Shown in pieces: positions 49,221 through 56,877 of a stretch of DNA of 59,005 nucleotides. Numbering within the stretch: the first letter of the stretch is position 1; each line of letters begins with the position of its first letter. A program made the position numbers and the translations under genes. Below the pieces are notes generated by a model, which did no database searches, was not told where the DNA came from, and was given only the letters and a program-made list of their open reading frames with translations. Origin of the DNA: Acidobacteriota bacterium (GTDB lineage Bacteria > Acidobacteriota > Vicinamibacteria > Vicinamibacterales > UBA2999); NCBI GenBank assembly GCA_021731165.1, contig JAKFXY010000077.1, positions 1 through 59,005 on the forward strand, given 5' to 3'.

Positions 49221-49765
49221 ACCGGGATTCTCTCGACACTCATCCGATGAGCGAGGCTGGATCCGCTGCGGATCTAGGCCTTCGGTGGTTCGCGCTCTGG
49301 ACCCGTTCCAGGCACGAACAGGTTGTGCGCGAGCAGCTCGATCACAAGCACATCGAAGCTTTCTTGCCCACCATCACACGATGGAGCCGCTGGAAGGACC
49401 GAAAGAAGAAGATCGAATGGCCGTTGTTTCCCGGTTATTGCTTCGCGCGGTTCAACGTGCGCGAGCGCTTGCCGGTGCTGAAGTGTGCCGGAGTGGTGAA
49501 CATCATCTCGTTTGAGGGTGAACCGGCGCCGATTCCCGACCACGAGATCGACAGCATCCGTCAGTTAATCGACACCGACCTCGCATACGATCCATGCCCG
49601 ATGATTCACGAGGGCATGCTCGTGGAGGTCATGCACGGCCCATTGAAGGGTGTCATCGGGCGCCTGTTGCGCAAGAATGAGCGGGCGCGTCTCGTCCTCT
49701 CGGTCGATCTGATTGGTCAAGCGGTCAGCGTCGAGGTGGACGCCGCTGACGTTCGCGCGTACTGA
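49217..49765 (+). CDS. NusG-family transcription antiterminator (RfaH/LoaP/UpxY-like paralogue)
   Basis: The 182-residue protein has an NGN domain (RWFALWTRSRHEQVVREQLD through EWPLFPGYCFARF) and a C-terminal KOW domain (GMLVEVMHGPLKGVIGRLLR). It is a specialised NusG paralogue rather than NusG itself: no secE or ribosomal genes are near, and its lead is unusual (MNRDSLDTHPMSEAGS). Such proteins stay on RNA polymerase through long surface-polysaccharide operons. Start ATG 49217 overlaps the preceding stop; 49247 is an alternative. Confidence 0.9.
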   Translation: MNRDSLDTHPMSEAGSAADLGLRWFALWTRSRHEQVVREQLDHKHIEAFLPTITRWSRWKDRKKKIEWPLFPGYCFARFNVRERLPVLKCAGVVNIISFEGEPAPIPDHEIDSIRQLIDTDLAYDPCPMIHEGMLVEVMHGPLKGVIGRLLRKNERARLVLSVDLIGQAVSVEVDAADVRAY

Positions 49766-49801
49766 CGCGAAGCGCAGGCGCACACGGAGCATAGCGGCGT
49801 C

Positions 49802-50869
49802 ATGAAGATCGGCAGCGTCACTCTCCCCTCACCATTCGCCGTCGCGCCGATGGCGGGCATGACCGATTCAGCATTCCGACGACTGGTGAAGCGGCACGGC
49901 GGCTGCGGCCTCGTCGTAACGGAAATGGTTTCGTCCGAAGGGTTGGTGCGTGGAATCGATCGCACGCTGGAGTACGCGGAGTACACCGACGAAGAACGAC
50001 CGGTGTCAATCCAGATCTTCGGCGGCGACCCGGCGACGATGGCAGCGGCCGCTCAGGTTGTCGAAGGGATGGGTGCCGACATCGTCGACGTCAACATGGG
50101 TTGCCCTGTTCCGAAGATTGCCAAGCACCACGCCGGCTGCAGCCTGATGCGGGAGCCGAAGCACGCCGCGGGCGTCATCCAGGCGATGACGAAGGCTGTG
50201 AGGATTCCCGTAACAGTAAAGATGCGCGCAGGGTGGAGTGACCATACTCGCAATGCACCCGAGCTCGCGCGCAGGGTGGAAGGTGCGGGTGCTTCGGCCG
50301 TGACTATTCACGGGCGTACCGCCGAGCAGTCCTACAGCGGATCCGCTGATTGGGACCTTGTTGCGCAGGTGGCGGCAGAGCTGACGATCCCTGTGTTCGG
50401 CAGCGGGGACTGCATCGAGCCAGGGCAAATCATGGAGCGGATGTTCACCGGCGTGAGCGGCGTCCTCGTGGGCAGGGGCGTGTTGCGCAATCCGTGGATT
50501 TTGGCACAGGCACAGGACCTGGCTCAGGGACGCACGCCCAGGGAGGTCACCCTCGCCGAACGCGGGAAGTTCCTGCAGGATTACATCGACCTGCTGCTCC
50601 ATGAGCGGCTTGGTGAGCGACAAGGCATCCGTCGCGCTGCATCCGGAACCGAAGAGCACGAGGCACGCTCTGCAAACTCGCTGACCGCGCGAGGCCACGA
50701 TCGGTGGGTGATCAACAAGCTGCGAGCGCTCTGCTCCTGGTACTCGAAAGGACTTGAAGGCGGCTCCCTCCTCCGTGTCCGCGTGAATAGTGCGGGGAGC
50801 GTGACCGAACTGCGAGAGATCGTGGATGAGTTCTTCGCGTCGGTTCCTGCGGCAGCCGTCTGTCGATGA
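49802..50869 (+). CDS. dus: tRNA-dihydrouridine synthase
   Basis: The 355-residue flavoenzyme reduces uridines in the tRNA D-loop. It begins with [20 protein letters not shown] and has [20 protein letters not shown] (catalytic Cys), TVKMRAGW and [15 protein letters not shown], all diagnostic; nearest to DusB. A short insert (about 290-305, [15 protein letters not shown]) precedes the C-terminal helical domain. Confidence 0.95.
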   Translation: MKIGSVTLPSPFAVAPMAGMTDSAFRRLVKRHGGCGLVVTEMVSSEGLVRGIDRTLEYAEYTDEERPVSIQIFGGDPATMAAAAQVVEGMGADIVDVNMGCPVPKIAKHHAGCSLMREPKHAAGVIQAMTKAVRIPVTVKMRAGWSDHTRNAPELARRVEGAGASAVTIHGRTAEQSYSGSADWDLVAQVAAELTIPVFGSGDCIEPGQIMERMFTGVSGVLVGRGVLRNPWILAQAQDLAQGRTPREVTLAERGKFLQDYIDLLLHERLGERQGIRRAASGTEEHEARSANSLTARGHDRWVINKLRALCSWYSKGLEGGSLLRVRVNSAGSVTELREIVDEFFASVPAAAVCR

Positions 50870-50894
50870 ACTCCGAACCAAGGGACGACGAAGC

Positions 50895-51866
50895 ATGAAC
50901 CGGCTCAGCCGCGTGTTCGTGGCCGGGCACCGCGGTCTTGTTGGCTCCGCCATAACCAGGCGGCTCCACGGCGAGGGCTTCGAGAACCTCCTCATGGCCG
51001 GCCGCGAGCAGCTGGATCTCCGCGATCAGGCCGCCGTGACTTATTGGTTCCGCGCGAACCGTCCCGAGTACGTCTTCCTGGTGGCGGGCACCGTCGGCGG
51101 TATTCTGGCCAATTCCACACGCCCGGCCGAATTCATCTACGACAACATGCTGATTCACGCAACAGTGGTCCACGCGGCCCACGTCTTCGGCGTGACCAAG
51201 CTGCTCTATTTGGGGAGCTCTTGCATCTATCCGCGAGAGGCCTCGCAGCCGATGCGTGAAGATGCGCTGCTCACGGGAGCCCTCGAGCCGACCAACGCGC
51301 CCTACGCGGTGGCGAAGATTGCCGGCATCACGCTATGCGATGCCTACCGCAAGCAGTACGGCAGCGATTTCATTTCCGCGATGCCGACGAACCTGTACGG
51401 ACCGAACGACAACTTCGAGCTCACAAGCTCACACGTCCTGCCTGCGCTCATCCGAAAGTGTCACGACGCCAGGACAGCGGGACGTCGGGACGTGACGATC
51501 TGGGGAAGCGGCTCACCCAAGCGCGAGTTCCTCCACGTGGACGACCTCGCCGACGCGTGCATTTTTCTCATGCGCCGCTACAGCGTGGGAGGACATGTCA
51601 ACGTGGGGACGGGCGAGGACCTGACGATACGCGAGCTGGCGGAGATGGTCCGGGCTGAGGTCTATCCGGAGGCGGAGTTGCTGTTCGATGCCTCGAAGCC
51701 GGACGGTGCGCCTCGAAAGCTTCTCGACATCGGGCGCCTGAGGGATTTGGGTTGGCACCACCGCATTTCCTTGAGAGAAGGGATTGCATCCACCTATCAG
51801 TGGTTTCTCGACCATCACCACGAGGCAAGGCTTGGGCCTTCCTCGTCCCCTGGGGACAAGTCGTAG
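50895..51866 (+). CDS. fcl: GDP-L-fucose synthase
   Basis: The 323-residue epimerase/reductase completes GDP-L-fucose. From ATG 50895: [18 protein letters not shown] (NADP-binding fold), [17 protein letters not shown], and the catalytic YXXXK as YAVAK, with [12 protein letters not shown] and [20 protein letters not shown]. Its usual partner gmd (GDP-mannose dehydratase) is not in the window. It overlaps the next gene by one base (TAGTG). Confidence 0.95.
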   Translation: MNRLSRVFVAGHRGLVGSAITRRLHGEGFENLLMAGREQLDLRDQAAVTYWFRANRPEYVFLVAGTVGGILANSTRPAEFIYDNMLIHATVVHAAHVFGVTKLLYLGSSCIYPREASQPMREDALLTGALEPTNAPYAVAKIAGITLCDAYRKQYGSDFISAMPTNLYGPNDNFELTSSHVLPALIRKCHDARTAGRRDVTIWGSGSPKREFLHVDDLADACIFLMRRYSVGGHVNVGTGEDLTIRELAEMVRAEVYPEAELLFDASKPDGAPRKLLDIGRLRDLGWHHRISLREGIASTYQWFLDHHHEARLGPSSSPGDKS

Positions 51867-52567
51867 TGCTGCGGATTGCCTGCGATCTCGACGGAACGGT
51901 CGCTGACATGGACAGCGCGGTTCAGCGCGAGGCCATGCGCCTATTCGGCCGCGAGGTCGAGCTGCGCGGCGGTGATGCCGGGCTGGAGGTCCCAACCAAA
52001 GGCGAAGAAGGGCAGCAGGGCGACGCGCTGTTGACGCGTGCGAAGGGACTCACGGGTCGACAGATGCAGCGGCTTTGGAATCACATCAGTCAGATTGAGA
52101 ATTTCTGGAGTTCTCTCCCTGAAATAGAGCCCGGATCAGTCGCGCGATTCGCGGCCCTCACGTCGTTGCACCGCTGGGAAGTGATCTTCCTGACGCAGCG
52201 CCCGGCTACGGCTGGCGACACCAGCCAGCTCCAGTCACAGAAGTGGCTCCAGGCGCACGGATTCGCGCTGCCTGCGGTGTACGTGATGAATGGTTCGCGT
52301 GGCAAATTGGCCTCGGCGTTCGGTCTTCACGCCGTGCTCGACGACCGGACGGACAACTGCCTGGATGTCGTCGCGGAATCGAAAGCCAAGCCGATCCTCA
52401 TTTGGCGTGGTGCGCCCGAAGTGGTGCCGCCAGGCGCCACGCGCCTTGGCCTCACGCCCGTATTCTCATTCGCGGCAGCACTCGTACGTCTGGAAGAGAT
52501 GATGACCGCCAAGACGAAGCGCCGGAACCTGGCCGGCCGCGCGCGCAAGGCCATCGGTCTTTCGTGA
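51866..52567 (+). CDS. HAD-superfamily hydrolase, 5'-nucleotidase-like
   Basis: The 233-residue protein from GTG 51866 starts LRIACDLDGTVADMDSA, HAD motif I (DXDGT), with motif II FLTQRP and motif IV AVLDDRTDNCLDVV. The layout resembles 5'(3')-deoxyribonucleotidase-type HAD proteins, but substrate is unknown. A basic tail (KTKRRNLAGRARKAIG) ends the protein. Co-translated with fcl, so a role in sugar-nucleotide metabolism is conceivable but unproven. Confidence 0.85.
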   Translation: MLRIACDLDGTVADMDSAVQREAMRLFGREVELRGGDAGLEVPTKGEEGQQGDALLTRAKGLTGRQMQRLWNHISQIENFWSSLPEIEPGSVARFAALTSLHRWEVIFLTQRPATAGDTSQLQSQKWLQAHGFALPAVYVMNGSRGKLASAFGLHAVLDDRTDNCLDVVAESKAKPILIWRGAPEVVPPGATRLGLTPVFSFAAALVRLEEMMTAKTKRRNLAGRARKAIGLS

Positions 52568-52625
52568 TGCATTCAGAGCCGGATTCAGGCTGTCTTGCCT
52601 AGCTCCCCTCGGTGGCGCGGCAGCG

Positions 52626-53003
52626 CTACCCGCCGGCACCAGTGAGATCGGGCGGCTCGTTCAGCAGCGTCCGTGCGGCACCGGCACCGTCTTCCATCTC
52701 GAAGTCGTAAACCAGTGTTTCTTCGACCGACGCAAAGAGTCGCAGACCAAGATCTTCGTGTGCGGGGTGTGCCAGGTACAACTCGAGACCAGCGACATTG
52801 TCGAACTCGACCACCGCTGCATACGGATAGTCGGTTTTCATCAGCTGTTCGTATGCGGTTCCGATCTTCACGCGCTTGCCTACCTGTACCCGACGAATCG
52901 AGGGAATCTCCCGAACCGCACGCTCGAACGCGCGGGCGAACAACGTAGCGTCCGCAGTAGATAGCTCAGGATGGAGGCGAAAGAGAACGACGTGGGCGAT
53001 CAC
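52626..53003 (-). CDS. Dabb (stress-responsive A/B barrel) domain protein
   Basis: From GTG at 53003 the 125-residue product begins VIAHVVLFRLHPELS, the Dabb signature, with DYPYAAVVEFDNVAGLELYL and HPAHEDLGLRLF. Dabb proteins are ferredoxin-like dimeric barrels with varied roles; function unknown here. It starts 4 bp after the hypothetical gene and is convergent with the HAD gene (58 bp). The frame continues further upstream but without Dabb features. Confidence 0.85.
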   Translation of the reverse strand: MIAHVVLFRLHPELSTADATLFARAFERAVREIPSIRRVQVGKRVKIGTAYEQLMKTDYPYAAVVEFDNVAGLELYLAHPAHEDLGLRLFASVEETLVYDFEMEDGAGAARTLLNEPPDLTGAGG

Positions 53004-53007
53004 GACT

Positions 53008-53568
53008 TCACCTCCGTCTGCCGGCGGGTCCCGGAGGCCGACCCTTCCAATCTGGCGTTCCTGGCGGGCGCGGGCGCCATGGCCGCTTTCCGGGTGTGCC
53101 AGTCGCAGCCGCCGGCTTGCTGGCGCGAGGCTCGTCGGTCCGTACAGGCGTTCGCTCGTCGCTCTGCTTTCGCTTCCACCGTTCGCGCCGGCGCTCCTGG
53201 TTCTTCTCCTTCTGCGCGTCTTTGAATGGCTGACGGGGATCGTGATGTTCACCGCCGGGTCGCCAGGCCTTCCCTCGCACTTCACTTCGATCCGCACCAC
53301 TAGTCTCGGGCCCCGCGGGCATTGCACGTCGTTCAGCGCGTGAGCCCGTCGGCGGACGATTCCCGCGATCGCGCCGCTCTCGCAGGGCTTGCTGGGCTTC
53401 CTCCCGCGAGCCCCACAATTTTCCGTGCTGGAAGTACTTCATCTCCGCGTCCGGATGTTTCTCTCGAAGGCGATGAAAGGTGGGCAGCAGCTCCTCGCGG
53501 TCCGCGGCGCGAAAGGCGGTGGGGAGGCCCCCCGCAAGAATGGTCCAATACGCGTATCTTGGGGGCAT
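53008..53568 (-). CDS. Hypothetical protein with conserved N-terminal module and basic tail
   Basis: A 186-residue protein. The first about 70 residues look folded: YAYWTILAGGLPTAFRAADR followed by EELLPTFHRLREKHPDAEMKYFQHGKLWGS. The remaining about 115 residues are rich in Arg, Lys, Pro and Gly and probably disordered. I do not recognise a named family. It overlaps the response-regulator stop (TGATG) and precedes the Dabb gene, so three genes form an operon. The basic tail suggests nucleic-acid contact; this is inference. Confidence 0.75.
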   Translation of the reverse strand: MPPRYAYWTILAGGLPTAFRAADREELLPTFHRLREKHPDAEMKYFQHGKLWGSREEAQQALRERRDRGNRPPTGSRAERRAMPAGPETSGADRSEVRGKAWRPGGEHHDPRQPFKDAQKEKNQERRRERWKRKQSDERTPVRTDEPRASKPAAATGTPGKRPWRPRPPGTPDWKGRPPGPAGRRR

Positions 53569-54944
53569 CAGCGATCAGGTCCTATGCGCTTCAGTTTTTC
53601 TACGAGCGTGGTTCGTTTGATTCGGAGCAGGTCCGCGGCTCTATTTCTGTTGCCGCGCGTTCGCTCGAGCGCGCGATGGATGAGGTCCCGTTCGATCGAT
53701 GCGAGGTAGCCCGGCAGATTGAGGCCGTCGTCAGGAAAGTCCACGAATGGCGTAGACGTCGGCTGGGGCGTTGCCTGTACCTCGGGTGGCAGGTCCGCCA
53801 CATCGATCTCCTCACGACCTGCGCTGAGGGCCACGGCCCGTTCGATCGCGTTCTCGAGCTGTCGCACGTTTCCGGGCCAGGTGTACGCCATCAATCCGCG
53901 CATCGCCGATTGAGACACGTGCATGGTCGTTCCAGGAGCGAACTTCTCGAGGAAGTGCTTGACGAGTAGCGGGATATCGTCGCGCCGGTCGCGAAGGGGT
54001 GGCAACTGGATGGGGATCACGTTCAACCGATAGTAGAGATCTTCACGGAACGTACCCTCCCCGACCATCTTTGCCAGCTCCGAGTTGGTCGCGGCGATGA
54101 CTCGTACATCCACCTTAATCGTCTGGTTATCGCCGATGCGTTCGAACTCGCGCTCCTGCAGCGCGCGAAGCAGCTTCATCTGCAAGCTCGGGCTCATCGT
54201 CCCGACTTCGTCCAGGAACAACGTGCCCTTGTGCGCCTGTTCGAACCGCCCTTGCCGCGTGCCGACGGCGCCGGTGAATGCACCGCGTACGTGGCCAAAG
54301 AGCTCGGCTTCGAGCAGCGTCTCCGGAATTGCGCTGCAGTTGAGCGCGACGAATCGGTTCGCTCGGCGCGGACTGTTGTGATGAATGGCCCTGGCGACAA
54401 CCTCCTTGCCGGTGCCCGTCTCGCCGGTGATGATGATTGTGCTGCTTGAGCGCGCCACTGTGTCCAGGAGGTGGAAGAGCGCCTGCATCGGACGACTTCT
54501 TCCGAGAATGCCTCCGAACTGATACCGCTCCTCGAGTTGGGCGCGGAGATACGCATTCTCCGACGAGAGCCGCCGTTGCTCGAGCGCCTTCTGGAGCACG
54601 TGCATCAACTCGTCGAACTGGAACGGCTTGGCGATGAAATCCGATGCGCCGCGCTTGATAGCGTCCACCGCATCCTTCACCGTCCCATAGCCGGTGATGA
54701 CGATTGCGACGATCCCAGGGTACCGTTGCCGCGCCACTTCAATCACGCCGCCTCCGTCCACGCCGGGCATCCGGAGGTCTGTGATGACAATGTCGAAGGC
54801 AAATTGTTCGAGTAACTCGAGAGCTTTCTCGCCACTGTCGGCCTCCACGACCTCAAACCCGCGATCGGTCAGACGCTCTGCCATGAGCGTCCGAAGCGCT
54901 GGCTCGTCGTCGACGAATAAGAGGTGAAGTGGAGGACCGCTCAA
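53568..54944 (-). CDS. Sigma-54-dependent response regulator (NtrC/AtoC family)
   Basis: 458 residues: receiver domain (VDDEPALRTLM, phosphoacceptor Asp in DIVITDLRMPGVDG, Lys in FIAKPFQ), AAA+ domain with Walker A GETGTGKEVVARAIH, the sigma-54-contacting GAFTGA loop, Walker B GTLFLDEVGTM, arginine-finger region FREDLYYRLN, and a Fis-type HTH at the end (RNRAADLLRIKRTTLVEKLK). Start TTG 54944. It activates sigma-54 promoters upon phosphorylation. A kinase is not adjacent in the operon; the nearest are the DHp-only protein and the hybrid kinase to the right. Confidence 0.95.
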   Translation of the reverse strand: MSGPPLHLLFVDDEPALRTLMAERLTDRGFEVVEADSGEKALELLEQFAFDIVITDLRMPGVDGGGVIEVARQRYPGIVAIVITGYGTVKDAVDAIKRGASDFIAKPFQFDELMHVLQKALEQRRLSSENAYLRAQLEERYQFGGILGRSRPMQALFHLLDTVARSSSTIIITGETGTGKEVVARAIHHNSPRRANRFVALNCSAIPETLLEAELFGHVRGAFTGAVGTRQGRFEQAHKGTLFLDEVGTMSPSLQMKLLRALQEREFERIGDNQTIKVDVRVIAATNSELAKMVGEGTFREDLYYRLNVIPIQLPPLRDRRDDIPLLVKHFLEKFAPGTTMHVSQSAMRGLMAYTWPGNVRQLENAIERAVALSAGREEIDVADLPPEVQATPQPTSTPFVDFPDDGLNLPGYLASIERDLIHRALERTRGNRNRAADLLRIKRTTLVEKLKRIGPDR

Positions 54945-55067
54945 AGCGCCAACATCTTGACACAGTAGTGACCGCGGCCTGGAAATTCGAGCACCATCAG
55001 GCCTCTGGGCGCGCCTGAAGACCTAACGCTGAACTCCTGGGCTGTCTGGTCCGATAACTCCAGTGTT

Positions 55068-55268
55068 ATGGACCGCCAGACTCTCTCTATCATGAAAGCA
55101 TGCGAAGTCGTCGGCGTGAGCCGTCGCACAATCTACAACTGGATCGCCGCGGGCAAGGTGGAATACGTGCGTACCGCTGGCGGGTCGATTCGCATCTTCG
55201 CCGACAGTCTTTGGCGGGATGCGGGCGAGCGAGCTGAACAGTCCTCGCCGACGGGATCGCCTGCGTGA
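55068..55268 (+). CDS. Helix-turn-helix (excisionase/MerR-like) small DNA-binding protein
   Basis: A 66-residue protein with an excisionase-type winged helix: LSIMKACEVVGVSRRTIYNW, then IAAGKVEYVRTAGGSIRIFADSLWR. It may act as a transcription factor. It is divergent from the response-regulator gene (123 bp between them) and overlaps the DHp-like gene by 4 bases (GTGA), so the two small proteins are co-translated. No phage or integrase genes are near, which argues against a true excisionase. Confidence 0.85.
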   Translation: MDRQTLSIMKACEVVGVSRRTIYNWIAAGKVEYVRTAGGSIRIFADSLWRDAGERAEQSSPTGSPA

Positions 55269-55507
55269 CGATTCTCCCGGGCAGACAGGACGGCGGCCTT
55301 GACCCACCAGGAATGGAAGAATTGCTAGCGCTTTTTCACCGGCTGAACAACCAACTCGGAATCATCCTTGCGCACGCCGAGCTGCTCGAAGCCAAGGCCG
55401 CAGACGAAGTAAACCGTGCCCGCGCGGCGCAAGTCGTGAGCGGCGTGCTCGACGCCATGGGTACGACACGAGAGATCCGTAAGCGTACCGAGCAGACGAG
55501 CCTCTGA
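55265..55507 (+). CDS. Small protein resembling an isolated histidine-kinase DHp domain
   Basis: The 80-residue product has LALFHRLNNQLGIILAHAEL (about residues 21-40), close to the H-box of kinases (compare AHELNNPLATILSWAERL in the hybrid kinase of this window), with candidate phospho-acceptor His25. A second helix (RARAAQVVSGVLDAMGTTREIRK) fits the other DHp helix. There is no ATP-binding domain. It may be a phosphotransfer relay or a dimeric kinase partner. Start GTG 55265. Family identity is inferred from motif only. Confidence 0.7.
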   Translation: MTILPGRQDGGLDPPGMEELLALFHRLNNQLGIILAHAELLEAKAADEVNRARAAQVVSGVLDAMGTTREIRKRTEQTSL

Positions 55508-55731
55508 TCGAGGGCGTATCCTCAATTCCAAGGCCTCTTTCTGCGCCGTAATGGCACACGTCAGACGGCCTCAACCTGATTCTGTTCAGAAGTGTCTCAA
55601 ATACCTAATTTGTAATCAACACCGCCAGAATAATGGCGATACTGATTCAATATCAGCCATTTGTTTGACGTTTTTGGCGAGTCCTTTGGTGGTCGGCATT
55701 GCCGTTCTCCTAGCATGAGTTCTATGCAAGT
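55508..55731. other. Non-coding region before the sigma leader
   Basis: About 220 bp, AT-richer than its neighbours. It contains a sigma-54-like box TGGCGAG-TCCT-TTGGT (55675-55690) whose -12 GC is replaced by GG, and a weak TTGGTG/TAGCAT pair (55686-55691, 55711-55716; 19 bp). One or both may drive the leader and sigma gene. No coding frame is credible. Confidence 0.4.
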
Positions 55732-55836
55732 CACTGCAAACATGAGTATTACAGGCCTATTGCTCATGGCAGGTGCCTCCGTGGCCACGGAGGCTCTACC
55801 ATTTGGTATCCGCGTTGCCTAACACCCTGGCGGAGG
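55732..55836 (+). ncRNA. Structured 5' leader (candidate riboregulator) of the sigma-factor gene
   Basis: Hairpin 1: CACTGC (55732-55737) with GCA-g-GTG (55769-55775) and CATGAG (55741-55746) with CTCATG (55763-55768), separated by an AAA bulge. Hairpin 2: perfect 8-bp stem GCCTCCGT/ACGGAGGC around GGCC (55775-55794). Hairpin 3: TACC/GGTA around ATTT (55797-55808). The Shine-Dalgarno CGGAGG (55831-55836) is identical to the 3' arm of hairpin 2 (55788-55793), so the 5' arm CCTCCG (55776-55781) can pair with either. This would be a translational switch. It does not match a riboswitch class that I know. Confidence 0.6.
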
Positions 55837-55845
55837 TCACATCAA

Positions 55846-56877
55846 ATGCTCGCCGAGACAGGCAAACAAGACCCGCGCGTAGTCGATAGCATCCCTTTTG
55901 TTGAGCAACTCGCCCGACGAGTCGCGGCCACCATGCCGCACTCCATCGATATGGGTGATCTGGTACAAAACGGCGTCATCGGGCTGATCGATGCGGCCCA
56001 CCGCTTTGACGAGGCGCGCGGCATTAAATTCGAGACGTTTGCCGAGCGACGGATTCGCGGCGCAATGATCGATGCCCTTCGCAAGGATGCTTGGCCGCGT
56101 GGCGTCCGCCGCCAGCGGCGGGAACTCGAGGCAGCCCGCGAACAGCTGCGTCGAGAGCTTGGATGCGAGCCCTCGCTTGCCGACCTCGCCGCGAAAATGG
56201 GTTCGGACGAGAAGCGCCTTAGTCGCACGATCGTCAGGATTCACGCGATCGAGTCCACGTCCCCACTCGCCAACAATGAGAACCTGAACGAAGCGTCACT
56301 CCCGGCCGCGCTGGTTCCCTCCGAGCCGGAGCAGCCTGATACGGCGTACGAACGCGCCGAAACGAAAGATCGTGTGCGGGCCGCCATCGCACAGCTGCCT
56401 CTCCGCGAACAGAAGGTCATCAGCCTCTATTACTACCAAGAGGCCACGATGAAGCAGATCGGGAACGAGATCGGAGTCAACGAGTCGCGCGTGTCGCAAT
56501 TGCATGCCAGGGCAATACGCCGCTTGAAGGACGCACTCGGATCGATGATGTCGCCGACTGAGGCAGCGAACGCGATGCGCGGCGCAATTCTTGCCTTTCA
56601 GCAGAAACCCAAGATGGCAAAGGCTACGCTCGACAGCGCCGGATGGACTGCCAGCGGCGGTCAGGCCAACAACGGCGTCACCGCGCCTGGCGTCGTCGTG
56701 CCCTATGCGAGCGTGTCGCGCACAGCGCGGAGCAAATCGGCGAGCCGGAAGGGCTTGGCGAGCCAGCGGCAGCCGCTCTCCTCGAGGAAGCGCTCCGCGT
56801 CCGTGCCGGCGACGTCTCCTGTAACGAAGATGACCCGCCGCGCCAGCGCGGGTGTAGCAGCGGCGATCGCGCGATAG
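55846..56877 (+). CDS. FliA/WhiG-family RNA polymerase sigma factor with long C-terminal tail
   Basis: The first about 235 residues are a complete sigma-28-type factor: region 2 DLVQNGVIGLIDAAHRFDEA, region 3 with the LGCEPSLADLAAKMG helix, region 4 EQKVISLYYYQEATMKQIGNEIG followed by ESRVSQLHARAIRRLKDAL. FliA homologues end near 240, whereas this frame continues to 343. The last about 58 codons lie in the antisense of the hybrid kinase receiver domain. AGGAGG-like CGGAGG is 9 bases before the ATG, behind the structured leader. Its regulon is unknown; no flagellar genes are present here. Confidence 0.9.
   Translation: MLAETGKQDPRVVDSIPFVEQLARRVAATMPHSIDMGDLVQNGVIGLIDAAHRFDEARGIKFETFAERRIRGAMIDALRKDAWPRGVRRQRRELEAAREQLRRELGCEPSLADLAAKMGSDEKRLSRTIVRIHAIESTSPLANNENLNEASLPAALVPSEPEQPDTAYERAETKDRVRAAIAQLPLREQKVISLYYYQEATMKQIGNEIGVNESRVSQLHARAIRRLKDALGSMMSPTEAANAMRGAILAFQQKPKMAKATLDSAGWTASGGQANNGVTAPGVVVPYASVSRTARSKSASRKGLASQRQPLSSRKRSASVPATSPVTKMTRRASAGVAAAIAR

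Noticed and set aside
53322-53969. 215-codon plus-strand frame opposite the NtrC operon
   Set aside because: It is antisense to two well-supported genes and shows no conserved motif.
55675-55690. Sigma-54 promoter for the sigma-factor gene
   Set aside because: The -24 part fits, but the invariant GC at -12 is GG, so it is only noted in the gap entry.
55597-55788. 63-codon reverse-strand frame before the sigma gene
   Set aside because: It lies across the structured leader and has no protein-like features.
55735-55800. c-di-GMP type I riboswitch
   Set aside because: A GCAAAC string and nearby stems suggested it, but the conserved ACGCAAAG core and tetraloop-receptor arrangement are missing.
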